Assembly (NCBI GenBank): GCA_013314775.1
Contig: JABUFB010000008.1
Span: 434,001 to 498,000 of the forward strand
Reading direction: 5' to 3'
From: Armatimonadota bacterium
GTDB taxonomy: Bacteria > Armatimonadota > Zipacnadia > Zipacnadales > JABUFB01
DNA length: 64,000 nucleotides
The position numbers and the translations under genes were made by a program. Shown here piece by piece: positions 15,775 to 24,205 of the stretch. The notes under the pieces are model-generated. The model ran no database searches and was not told where the DNA came from. It saw only the letters and a program-made list of their open reading frames with translations. Within the stretch, counting starts at the first letter, position 1, and every line of letters begins with the position of its first letter.

Positions 15775-17031
15775 TCACCGCCCGATCTCGAGCGTCTCTC
15801 CTGTTGCCAGGTCGGTGAACCTGGCCGACCCGTCCGGTTCGAATACCAGATCGAACAGGCCTTCGCCGTAGAAACGTGCCAGGGTGGGGTAACGCGACGC
15901 CGTCTCCCTCACCACGAAAGAATCTTTCCGGGACCCCACACCGATACTCGGGCGATCCGTACCCCATCGGGTCGATAACCGTGCAGCGCCGATGAACATG
16001 CCCTGCCACTGGTCCAGACGCAGACGCAGGCCGGGTACCTGTGGCGCACCGTCTGACAGGGACGAGATCGTGAGCCCGGGCGACGCTGTTATGTGCACCC
16101 CGCCCATTGACAGGTAGTTCGATTCCCACCTGATCCCCGCTTCGCTCAAGAGCAGGCGTTCGCCATCGCCGGTGGTCGCTTCCACAGTACGCATGCCATC
16201 CGAGGAGACTACAGGAGCGGGCAATGCGACGTCCCTTTTAGTTCGCGACTTCACCACCACGAAGAGATTGCTCCCATCGCTGATCCAGAACGCAAGCTGC
16301 CCTTGGTCAGGGCCGCGCACCACCCCAAGCCGATGCTGACCGACGGCGTGCAAGGTCCACTGTGCGCCGGGAGTTTCCGGCTCGGAAGCTGTCGCAAACA
16401 GGCAGTCTCCGATCTTCGCAAACACTCCCTGCCCTGTCTCGCTGAAGCCGAACTCCACCGTCCCGTGCTTTAGCGCGGCATCTTGCCGGGGTGCCACATT
16501 CCGCCGCGCCGCCGCCTCCAATTCCGCGAGTTCATCGGGCGACAGCTTCCTATCCGCGAGCAAGACCTCCCGGGTATGAAGCGCCACCCAGTCCAGCGAT
16601 AGACCTCGCGAGTCAGCGTTTGTGATGCGGAGCACATGTCTTCCCGCTGCCAACCTGAGCGGCGGGAGATCGAGCGTGGCGACCTCAAAGGCGTCCCAAG
16701 CGCCGGTTCCAGCCAGCGTCACCGACCCGAGCGACTTGCCATCGAGGGACAGCTCGCGCCGGGTGTCAGGCCAGCCCAGGCTGTAGCGTAGACTAATGAC
16801 GTACTCCCCCTCGGCGGGTACATCGAAGGCCAGCTCGAGCCACGGACCGGGGTCTTCCCAGTAACTGACAGTCTTCCCGCCCGATGCCTCTTTGCGCTCG
16901 ATCACCTGCACCGTCCCACCACCCTGGGCGGCCCATTTCTCGGCCTCCACCCGCAGCAGATCCCCCGCGCTCCAGCTCCAGACGGCACAGAGAACCAGCC
17001 CGGCAGCAAGTATCGACACCCATGGTCTCAT
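15775..17031 (-). CDS. Secreted protein with CBM6/35-like domain
   Basis: A 418-residue exported protein with a signal peptide of about 23 residues. Residues about 25-155 look like a CBM6/CBM35-type sugar-binding jelly roll: VEAEKWA near the start, a PGPWLELAFDVPAEGEYVISLRY segment, and a final LSLDWVALH strand. The rest, to residue 418, is beta-rich without a recognised domain. Its ATG lies within the stop of the large upstream gene (ATGA overlap), so both are translated together and probably act on the same glycan. Most likely it binds carbohydrate outside the cell; any catalytic role is unknown. Confidence 0.75.
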   Translation of the reverse strand: MRPWVSILAAGLVLCAVWSWSAGDLLRVEAEKWAAQGGGTVQVIERKEASGGKTVSYWEDPGPWLELAFDVPAEGEYVISLRYSLGWPDTRRELSLDGKSLGSVTLAGTGAWDAFEVATLDLPPLRLAAGRHVLRITNADSRGLSLDWVALHTREVLLADRKLSPDELAELEAAARRNVAPRQDAALKHGTVEFGFSETGQGVFAKIGDCLFATASEPETPGAQWTLHAVGQHRLGVVRGPDQGQLAFWISDGSNLFVVVKSRTKRDVALPAPVVSSDGMRTVEATTGDGERLLLSEAGIRWESNYLSMGGVHITASPGLTISSLSDGAPQVPGLRLRLDQWQGMFIGAARLSTRWGTDRPSIGVGSRKDSFVVRETASRYPTLARFYGEGLFDLVFEPDGSARFTDLATGETLEIGR

Positions 17032-20000
17032 CCCTCGACCACCACCGTCACGTGGGACTTTGCAGGGATCGTGACCGTGGCCTTCCCGCCCGCCACGTCG
17101 AGGATAGTGGCGTCGTGCTGTGGCGCAAACACCCGGGCCTGGCCCTCTCCTACCTGCAGATCCCGCTCCACACTTGCGTCGGATTCATTGTGCAGCACGG
17201 TCACCCTTCGGGCGCCTTCGGTGAAAGAGAAGCCGAAGATCGGGCCTTCGCGGATGGTCTGTACGTTTTCGGCCAGATCACTCTGGTACGGCAGCACTTC
17301 GGCGAGAAAATGGAACTGCCGGCCTGCGGTATAGCTGAAGGGTGGCGCATCGCCCGATGCGGCAGCGGCGTCCTTCAGGATAATCTCGCGACTTCGGTAC
17401 TTCTCGGGCTTATCCAGGAAGAAGGTCTCGCTGGGCGCGGTCTCGACACTGGCGAAACTGCTGTCGTGGATGCGGGTGATCAGGCTGCCATAGCGGAACA
17501 TGCCTTCCTGGCCGACCTCAAATTCGCGGTTCATCCCGAAGCGCAAGCGTCCCCAGACCCCGGCGCACGTTGTGTCCTCAACCGCGCGAATTGTCAGCAT
17601 GCCGATGAGCCGGTCCTTGCTCAGGAACCATTGCTGAAGCCCTTCCCACGGTTCATCGCTGCTGCCGTGGCCCCAGGCAGGGTGCGCTATGCGATACTTG
17701 ACGCAGAGGGTGGAAAAGTCGGGCGCAACAACGACCGACGGCTCCTCGCGGCCCGAGCAGTACCGGGCATTGTGCCAATGATCGCCGTCCGGCTTCAGTC
17801 GGGCCTCTACCGTGGCCACTTGCAGTGCGGCATCAAGTGGCAGCGGCTTACTGTTCCGGTCGCTCACCATGCATCCGACGAAGGTGTCTTTGCCGATTTC
17901 ACCCACCGGTGTCACGCGAGCGGTACCCGCGAAACCGAACTTGCCGTACCGGCCCCGAGGGCCCTGGATATCCTCGTCATACAGCAGCCAGTTGTCCCGG
18001 CGTGGCGAGGGCTCTATGTCTTTCCACCATGGGGCCGCGTAGACTGCGGCAAGCCCCCGGTCATACCCGTTCTGCGCGGCGTCCAGGGCCGCCAGCTTGT
18101 TCGCACCATCGTCGAACATTCCTGCGATCACGTCGGCCCCGGCTGGTGCCGCCGCGCTCCAGTAGTGTTTCCAGGAGCAGTCGGTGTAGGACTCCGTCAT
18201 GCCCTCAGAGTCATGCACAAGGGGGTAGTATCCGGCCGATCGGCGCAGGATATCTCGTGCCCGTTCATCACCCGTGACCTGGTAGTATCGCGCGATGAAG
18301 GTCACATTGAGCTGGTGGTAGACGTAGCACTCATTCTGCGGCCAGATGTAGGTCCATGCGCCATTGGGGTAGAGCGCATCAGACAGCCACTGGAGCATGG
18401 TGTCACGGTCGTCCCGGTATTTTTCATCCCCGAACATTCGCCAGGCCCATTCCATGATGAGCAGGTAGTGCACATCCATGTTGGGGTAGTATCGGGGTCT
18501 GTCGGGATCAAGCGGCTCGCGCGGCCCGTAGGTGCGGTACTGGTAATCGACAAGGGTCCGCAGTTCCCGCTGCCACTCCTCGCGTTTCGAGGGCAGGATC
18601 ACCCACGGATATTCCGCCTCCAGCATCAGCAGAGAGTCCATCATCGGCGCGATGCAGAAGCGGTTGATGTTCTCATCGCGGCCATAGATCGCTTCGCGGC
18701 GCGGGTTGAAGTCTCCACCGTCGTGGTTCTGCGTAATCGCCTGGTAGTGAACCAGAAGGCGCTTGAGCAAAGCCGGGCTGTGTCGCAGGGCGCTTCGCGG
18801 GTCCAACAGCCCCCAGGCCATCACTGCGCACTGCTCCCCGAGGGTCCGGAATGTCCACGCGTTGGCTATCTGGTTATAGCCCTCTTCGCCCTTCTTGTAG
18901 ACGGTGGTGTCCTTCGCGATGCCCGCAGCGTTCTGGTTGAGATTCGCGATATACGGATTGCCATCGGCGTCAGGCGGTTGGCTGACCGCGTGTGGTACCG
19001 CGGCGGCCTGAGCCAGGATCTCGTCTGCGCGGCGGCAGTAGTCCTCGACGTCCTCGAGGGTCGCCAGTGCCTGCGTTCCAAGGCCTGCGTCGATGGCCAA
19101 CTTTGCGTCATCCAGCGCCCATTCGAGGGTCGCCAGGAGGAGCTTCCAGTCATCACTGTCACTTGCCCGCTGGGCCAATTGGATTACGCCATCGGTGGTG
19201 GGCTCGAAGATCGCCCTTGCCTGCTCCAGCGCTGCTGCGTTCAATCGGCGTTCCTCCTCGATCTCTGCGATTCTCTGGGTGTCGGCTCCCAGATGCACGT
19301 CATCCCACCAGACTTTCCCTGCGGCGAAGAAGTTGAACAGGTACACGTGCGCAGCGGCCGTCTGAGCGGGGGCTTCGAAACGCACAGTGGTCTGCTTCCA
19401 CGTCTCGGACGGTTCGCCGTATGCATGGAACTCCCGGATCGTACGTCCCTCTGGATCCACCAGCGTTATCCGGGCATCCACTCCCTTGCGGGGGGCAGCT
19501 TGAGGGTGGCGAGTACGATACCAGCCCTGGAATACCCACAGACCGGGAGCAAGGGGCACACGGAGATCCCAGGAGCCGCGCTGCTCCTTGTCGGCACATT
19601 CCACCGACACGGAGCGTTCACCCGCGAAGGGATTGTCGGTCTCCCAGGTCATGACGCTGCCCAGGCCCCAGTCGCCGGCGGACCAGAAATCGGGCTTGCC
19701 CTGTCCGGTGAGGTCCAGTTCGAAGCCCGGGTTCGGCAGGAGGTTTGAGCCATCCAGGGCGGGCGGACCGCCGAGTTTGCCAGCTTCCGCCGCATACTGG
19801 TCGAGAATCGCAGACTGCTCCGGCGTGGGCGGCACCACGCGGATGTTATCGAAGGCGATCTCGGTGGTTCCGGTGCGCCTGCCCCCGGTAACGAACAGCT
19901 CGACGAAGAAGACCTGCGAGAGGTCGTCAGTGCGCAAGCGTCCGGCCGGTCCGGCGAAGTTGGTCAGCCGGAAGCTGATGCGCTTCCAGCCTGTGAAGTC

Positions 20001-20378
20001 CAACTCAACCGCGTCGCGCAGGTTGCGATAGTAGATCGGGCGTTCGGGGGCCTTGCGGCCCAGTTGCATGTCCAGCCTCCCCCCTTTCCCATCGCCGCGC
20101 ACGTCCAGCTCCACGGCCCAGGATCGCGAGAAGTCCGTGTCGGGGATGAAGCGGCTAAACCAGCCGAAATCAAACTCTCCGTAGGTGATCTTTCCCTCGA
20201 GAATCCCACCGCGATCTGTATCCTCGCCCAAGGAAATGACCGCGTTCGACTTGCAGCGCCAACCGTCGAGACTCTTGTCTTCAAAATCCCAGTTCACCGC
20301 GTCGTGCGCGACGGGGTTCTGAGCGGCGGCCAACTGGCTGAACCACAGAAGACAGATGAGGGCAGGGGCAAGGGGCAT
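17028..20378 (-). CDS. Large secreted alpha/alpha-toroid protein, putative polysaccharide lyase or hydrolase
   Basis: A 1116-residue exported protein. I chose the ATG at 20378 after GGAGG and before a signal peptide ending LAAAQ. Residues about 22-190 and 215-375 resemble two carbohydrate-binding jelly rolls (WDFEDKSLDGW at the first; NLLPNPGFELDLTG at the second, a CBM4/9-type opening). A helical linker follows. Residues about 490-790 carry repeated helices with PNMDVHYLLIMEWAWRMFGDEKYRD and NGAWTYIWPQNECYVYHQLNVTFIARYYQ, typical of an (alpha/alpha) toroid as in polysaccharide lyases and some glycosidases. The C-terminal 300 residues are beta-rich, as in the heparinase/PL8 architecture. Neither lyase nor hydrolase activity can be proven. 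The following CBM gene is coupled to it. Confidence 0.7.
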   Translation of the reverse strand: MPLAPALICLLWFSQLAAAQNPVAHDAVNWDFEDKSLDGWRCKSNAVISLGEDTDRGGILEGKITYGEFDFGWFSRFIPDTDFSRSWAVELDVRGDGKGGRLDMQLGRKAPERPIYYRNLRDAVELDFTGWKRISFRLTNFAGPAGRLRTDDLSQVFFVELFVTGGRRTGTTEIAFDNIRVVPPTPEQSAILDQYAAEAGKLGGPPALDGSNLLPNPGFELDLTGQGKPDFWSAGDWGLGSVMTWETDNPFAGERSVSVECADKEQRGSWDLRVPLAPGLWVFQGWYRTRHPQAAPRKGVDARITLVDPEGRTIREFHAYGEPSETWKQTTVRFEAPAQTAAAHVYLFNFFAAGKVWWDDVHLGADTQRIAEIEEERRLNAAALEQARAIFEPTTDGVIQLAQRASDSDDWKLLLATLEWALDDAKLAIDAGLGTQALATLEDVEDYCRRADEILAQAAAVPHAVSQPPDADGNPYIANLNQNAAGIAKDTTVYKKGEEGYNQIANAWTFRTLGEQCAVMAWGLLDPRSALRHSPALLKRLLVHYQAITQNHDGGDFNPRREAIYGRDENINRFCIAPMMDSLLMLEAEYPWVILPSKREEWQRELRTLVDYQYRTYGPREPLDPDRPRYYPNMDVHYLLIMEWAWRMFGDEKYRDDRDTMLQWLSDALYPNGAWTYIWPQNECYVYHQLNVTFIARYYQVTGDERARDILRRSAGYYPLVHDSEGMTESYTDCSWKHYWSAAAPAGADVIAGMFDDGANKLAALDAAQNGYDRGLAAVYAAPWWKDIEPSPRRDNWLLYDEDIQGPRGRYGKFGFAGTARVTPVGEIGKDTFVGCMVSDRNSKPLPLDAALQVATVEARLKPDGDHWHNARYCSGREEPSVVVAPDFSTLCVKYRIAHPAWGHGSSDEPWEGLQQWFLSKDRLIGMLTIRAVEDTTCAGVWGRLRFGMNREFEVGQEGMFRYGSLITRIHDSSFASVETAPSETFFLDKPEKYRSREIILKDAAAASGDAPPFSYTAGRQFHFLAEVLPYQSDLAENVQTIREGPIFGFSFTEGARRVTVLHNESDASVERDLQVGEGQARVFAPQHDATILDVAGGKATVTIPAKSHVTVVVEG

Positions 20379-20512
20379 CTCCGGACCTCCGGGCGGATGA
20401 TGGTCGGGGTTAGTTCGCCGCCGGGGGATGCCGCCCCTCCGGGAGGGAGGGCAATCCCGCACGGCGAAGCACTTGCGGTCAGCAACGACCATGCCCACTG
20501 GTGGTACCGTCC

Positions 20513-20880
20513 ATGTCGCGCTGCATCCAGTATTGTCTTCGGTGTATCACGGCCTGCACGCTGGCGGTATTCGCCGTCACTGCGTCCGCGCAGGAAACCA
20601 CGGGAGTGTTCGCTCTCGTCGAGCACAACCTGCCCGAATCGCTGCAGCCCGGAGAACGCTTTGTCGGCAGGCTGACGTGGCGGGTTGTCGAGCCGGGCGA
20701 GCCCCTGTACACCACGTCAGTGCTGGACTTCTCGGCGACAGGCAACGCAATGACCAGGCCGGGATGGCGCACCTGGACGATCTCGTCAAACAGGTGGTGG
20801 CAGTTCCGGGCGACCCGAAGCTGGCGGAGGATGCCCGCGACTGGCTGCGCGAGGTCATCTGTCCGGCGGAGAAGGACTGA
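20513..20880 (+). pseudogene. Frameshifted small secreted protein gene
   Basis: The ATG at 20513 opens a signal peptide (about 26 residues ending ASAQ) and a plausible soluble stretch ending near DFSATG at about 20748. Beyond this, the frame runs into Arg- and Trp-rich sequence that looks like noncoding translation. The +1-shifted frame instead gives a sensible charged C-terminus (MAHLDDLVKQVVAVP ... LREVICPAEKD) ending at a TGA at 20880. A single-base loss near 20745-20755 would explain both halves. Reading them together gives about 122 residues. It may be a real mutation or an assembly error. Function unknown; the sialidase-like gene follows 52 bases later. Confidence 0.5.
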
Positions 20881-20932
20881 CGCGGAAGCAGGGCGAAGAG
20901 GCCTGCATATTGGCGCGGAAGAGGGGATTCGC

Positions 20933-21982
20933 GTGCGCACGCTCATCTGTGCACTTACTGTGCCCGCCTGCCTCACAACCTGCCTCGGGGAGGTAGAGAG
21001 ACCCGTGATTGAGTTCCAGACCGTCGCTGTGAAAGACGTCTGCGCCTGGCCGAATCTCACAGAACTGCCCGACGAGAGTATCGTCGCGTCCATTTTCAAT
21101 CAGCCCGGCCACGGTTCGCTCCCCGGGGATGTTGACTGCTGGGCGACTACCGATGGTGGAAAGACCTGGCAACTGCGGGGCACCGCCGCGCTGTGCGACA
21201 ATGCCACCTCGAACCGGATGAATGTTGCCGCAGGCATGGCCACCGACGGCGACATGGTTGTGATCGCCAGCGGGTACGGGGAGATTGGCACCGACAAGCC
21301 CTTCCACGAGCGCGTGCTGGTGGCGAAAGTCTACCGGTCTTGGGATGGCGCCCGCAGCTGGATCGTCACCTCGGACCTGCCCATGGCGCCCGACGGCGCG
21401 CACCTCATTCCCTTCGGCGACATCATCACTGCAAATGACGGGAGCATGCGGGTGCTGTGCTATACCGCGTGGAAGACCTGGGCCACATACATGCTCACTA
21501 GCCGCGATGAGGGGCGGTCGTGGTCCGAGCCAGTGAAGATCGGCGAGGGGATCAACGAAGGCGCGCCGCTGCATCTCGGCGAGGGCAAGTGGATCGCGGT
21601 GATCCGCACCGTCTCTCCCGCCGACTGTCGCCTGTACACCTCCGAGGACGACGGAGCAACCTGGACAGATCGCGGCCCCGTTACAGAAGCATCTCAGCAC
21701 CCCGCGCACCTGCTGAAGCTCAAGGATGGTCGCGTGCTGATGACTTACGGGAACCGTCGCGAGGAGCGCCCCGGTGTAGAAGCGAAGTTCAGCTCCGATG
21801 GTGGATTCACCTGGACGGAACCGCTGCGCATCCAGGAACTGCCCATGGTGGACCTTGGCTACCCCGCGAGCCTCGAACTGGCCGACGGGAGAGTGCTCAC
21901 CGCCTACTACGCTCGCAGTGGGCCCGGCTATGACGGCTACCACATGGGCGCGGTTGTCTGGAGGCTGCCGGAAGCCAATTGA
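20933..21982 (+). CDS. Secreted BNR-repeat sialidase-like protein
   Basis: A 349-residue six-bladed propeller of the sialidase superfamily. Asp boxes visible in order: TTDGGKTW, SWDGARSW, SRDEGRSW, SEDDGATW and SSDGGFTW. I place the start at the GTG at 20933, which follows AGAGGGG and opens a short signal peptide (about 18 residues, RTLICALTVPACLTTCLG). The continuous frame extends upstream to 20501 only because the broken neighbouring gene shares it. The sialidase arginine triad cannot be assigned with confidence, so the substrate may be something other than sialic acid. Neighbours include a TIM-barrel protein and other glycan-active genes. Confidence 0.75.
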   Translation: MRTLICALTVPACLTTCLGEVERPVIEFQTVAVKDVCAWPNLTELPDESIVASIFNQPGHGSLPGDVDCWATTDGGKTWQLRGTAALCDNATSNRMNVAAGMATDGDMVVIASGYGEIGTDKPFHERVLVAKVYRSWDGARSWIVTSDLPMAPDGAHLIPFGDIITANDGSMRVLCYTAWKTWATYMLTSRDEGRSWSEPVKIGEGINEGAPLHLGEGKWIAVIRTVSPADCRLYTSEDDGATWTDRGPVTEASQHPAHLLKLKDGRVLMTYGNRREERPGVEAKFSSDGGFTWTEPLRIQELPMVDLGYPASLELADGRVLTAYYARSGPGYDGYHMGAVVWRLPEAN

Positions 21983-22065
21983 CCGGCACCTGAGATTCTG
22001 CACCCATCGGGAGGCGCTCTGCTCCCGCTGCAGAAGTACTCGTGTTGGAAAGATGCGGAGCCGGG

Positions 22066-23208
22066 CTAATTCCCTGCTTCGGTCACTTTCCACACGAAGG
22101 TCTCCCACGGTTCGGCGGTGACGGTGACCCGGCCGTCCTCAAGGGTGGCTTCTGTGGTGCGCGTGTGTCCCCAAGGCTCCAGTTTCCCATTGTCCGGCAA
22201 CAGGCCTTCGCCGCCGCGACTGATCCTCCGCGCGATGGGCTGACCATTGGCGAGCACAAGGTAATCCCCAGCAGGGCGCTTCCAGAGCGCCATATACACC
22301 GCCTCGTCCGCCGCATACTGGAACCGCTGGGGCTTGTGCGCCGGCTTCACGAGGTCTGTGAACGCTCGCACCTCGAGCATCGTGTTCTTGAACTCCGAGT
22401 TGATCCAACCGTAGCCGCCCTGAACCGATCGGTAGTAGCTCCACCAGAAGAGTCCGCGCACTCCCTGAGCCAGGCTCGAGTAGGACCAGTAGAAGAGCTC
22501 GGTGGCGTTGGGGTAGCGCAGGTTCGCAGGGTCCTGGGCGCGGCTTGCTCCCGCTGCCCCGAAGACCTTCCAGTTCATGCACTGCAGGACGGGCATAATC
22601 GGCTTCGACTCCAGGCCGACCCCACGCCCGATGAAAGTCGTCACATTGTGCAGCGGGGCATTCGGGAAAGGCTGATCAGCCACCGGATAGTGGTCAAGTT
22701 GCAGGATGTCGCAGGCCTCGGTGTAATCCCACCAGTCCGTTGTCCAGGCTTCCACGATGCACACGGGCACCAGCGGCGCTTCGTATTTGAGCAGCCAGTA
22801 GAAGGGCATGAGATCGCCGGTTGTGTGCTTTCCGCTGGGTTCGTCATACATGAGCCAGAAGCCTAGGGCCGGGTGATCCTTCAGCGCCATCGCGATTTTG
22901 TGCATCTCCAGCAGCCCGTGTTCCGACGCCCACTTGCGGCCATTGAGATACGCCATGACCTTGAGCCCGTGCTTTTCCGCAAGGTCCATGTACGCCAGGT
23001 ACTTCTCGATGGATTCGGCGTCCGACGCACCACCCATCCCGTAGGTGTGTACGTAATTGACGCCCATCGCCTTGACCTGCTCCATCGCGGCTTCGCTGTC
23101 CACCGAATACATGCCGATGGGGAAGTCGTCCGAGTTGAGGTCCAGCGGCGCTGCGATCGCAGCCGCCGTGCCGAGGGCGAGAAGGAGAGCGAGGGACGTC
23201 TTGCGCAT
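22066..23208 (-). CDS. Secreted TIM-barrel protein, putative glycoside hydrolase
   Basis: A 380-residue exported protein with a signal peptide of about 19 residues and GGAGGTGA upstream of its ATG at 23208. Segments such as DFPIGMYSV, GVNYVHTYGMGG, HGLKVMAYLNG, FWLMYDEPSG and ILQLDHYPV are spaced as in a (beta/alpha)8 barrel, and the Glu of YDEP sits where a clan GH-A acid/base residue would be. Residues after about 320 form a small beta domain (ETFVWKVTE). I do not assign a GH family. It is convergent with the sialidase-like gene and divergent from the broken beta-helix gene. Confidence 0.68.
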   Translation of the reverse strand: MRKTSLALLLALGTAAAIAAPLDLNSDDFPIGMYSVDSEAAMEQVKAMGVNYVHTYGMGGASDAESIEKYLAYMDLAEKHGLKVMAYLNGRKWASEHGLLEMHKIAMALKDHPALGFWLMYDEPSGKHTTGDLMPFYWLLKYEAPLVPVCIVEAWTTDWWDYTEACDILQLDHYPVADQPFPNAPLHNVTTFIGRGVGLESKPIMPVLQCMNWKVFGAAGASRAQDPANLRYPNATELFYWSYSSLAQGVRGLFWWSYYRSVQGGYGWINSEFKNTMLEVRAFTDLVKPAHKPQRFQYAADEAVYMALWKRPAGDYLVLANGQPIARRISRGGEGLLPDNGKLEPWGHTRTTEATLEDGRVTVTAEPWETFVWKVTEAGN

Positions 23209-23347
23209 CGGGAGTCACCTCCGGGCGTTTTCATGACGGTTCCCGGCGCCGGTCACATCATCCTCCATACCCGCCAAGAGCATTGGGGCGCAGTGGCGAA
23301 CCATGACCGATATCCCGATGATCACCGGTCAAGCCGAAGGTTCGACC

Positions 23348-24193
23348 ATGCAAGCTCTCGTGCTCATGTGTCTTCTTTGGCTGTCTCTCTCTCAAGCCGG
23401 AGCCCAGGCGACTGGCGTCCGTTCGCCGGCCGAATTCACCAATGACGACGGCTCGCGCCCGGACGGCATGCATGACGGGTCCGACGATAGCTCCGCATTG
23501 CGCAAAGCGCCGGCCGAAGGCCCCGGCATGGTGATGGTCGGCGCGAGGACGTTCCGCTTCAGCGAGATCACTGTTCCCGCAGGCGTCACCCTCGCTGGCA
23601 CCGGGCCCGGCACGGTCATTCGCCCGGCCGCGAAGGGTATCGTCTTTCGCCAGGAGGGTGTGCGCGACTGAAGGATCCGCGACCTGACGATCGACGGCGT
23701 GGCACCAGGCAACTGGCTCGAGCGCACGGATCAAGGTGCCGAGTATATCAATGCCACCGGTCTGTGCTGCGAGAGCAACGTGACAGGCGGCATTGTGAAC
23801 GCCGGCAATGCGAAGATCACGGACTCGAACATCATCAACAACGTGGACGGGCTAGTGCTCAAGGATGGCGACAACGGCTCTCACGGGATCATCGGCAACT
23901 GCCTGCCGAACCACAATCAGCGCTAAGCACTCCTCGCCCGGGAGGTAAAGAGCGGGATGGTGATCAGCGGCTGCTGCTTCTTCTACGGCTGGATCCTGGT
24001 GGAGAACGCGACAGGCGTGAGCATCACGGACGGCCTGATCGGCTGCTCGCTGCTGGTGCGCGGCGAAGAGATCAACCGCATTGCCGGGAACCGCATCTTC
24101 CCCGGCAGCGCGCCAGAGATCAGCAGCAGCCCGGCAACGCTGGTGCGCGACAACTATGGCCCGGATGGCCCGTGGGAGCATCACCGGAACTGA
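23348..24193 (+). pseudogene. Secreted pectate-lyase-like beta-helix gene broken by two in-frame stops
   Basis: The ATG at 23348 starts a good signal peptide and a typical opening (PDGMHDGSDDSSALRKA ... FRFSEITVPAGVTLAGTG). The same reading frame continues to 24193 with normal beta-helix turns (ITDSNIINNVDGLVLKD, GVSITDGLIGCS, INRIAGNRIF) but is cut by TGA at 23669-23671 and TAA at 23924-23926. Restoring a Trp at the first (RDWRIRDLTIDG) and a Tyr at the second would give a 281-residue protein. No frameshift is required, so this is a recent inactivation by point mutation, or an assembly error. The family is pectate lyase/GH28-like. Confidence 0.75.
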
Positions 24194-24205
24194 GTTGGCA
24201 GGGCA

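Noticed and set aside
16884-19748. A 954-residue open frame on the plus strand
   Set aside because: It lies opposite the coupled toroid and CBM genes, has no family pattern, and shows Arg/His-rich composition of an antisense shadow in GC-rich DNA.
20501-20932. N-terminal extension of the sialidase-like protein back to 20501
   Set aside because: The middle is Arg/Trp-rich and unlike a protein, while the other frame gives a natural C-terminus, so I treat the first part as a separate broken gene.
22010-22032. GGGAG/CTCCC hairpin between the sialidase-like and TIM-barrel genes
   Set aside because: The stem is only five bases and no T run follows, so it is too weak to call.
23669-23671. Possible selenocysteine or readthrough at the in-frame TGA
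   Set aside because: A second in-frame stop (TAA at 23924) follows, and the expected residue at the TGA is Trp, so inactivation or error is more likely.
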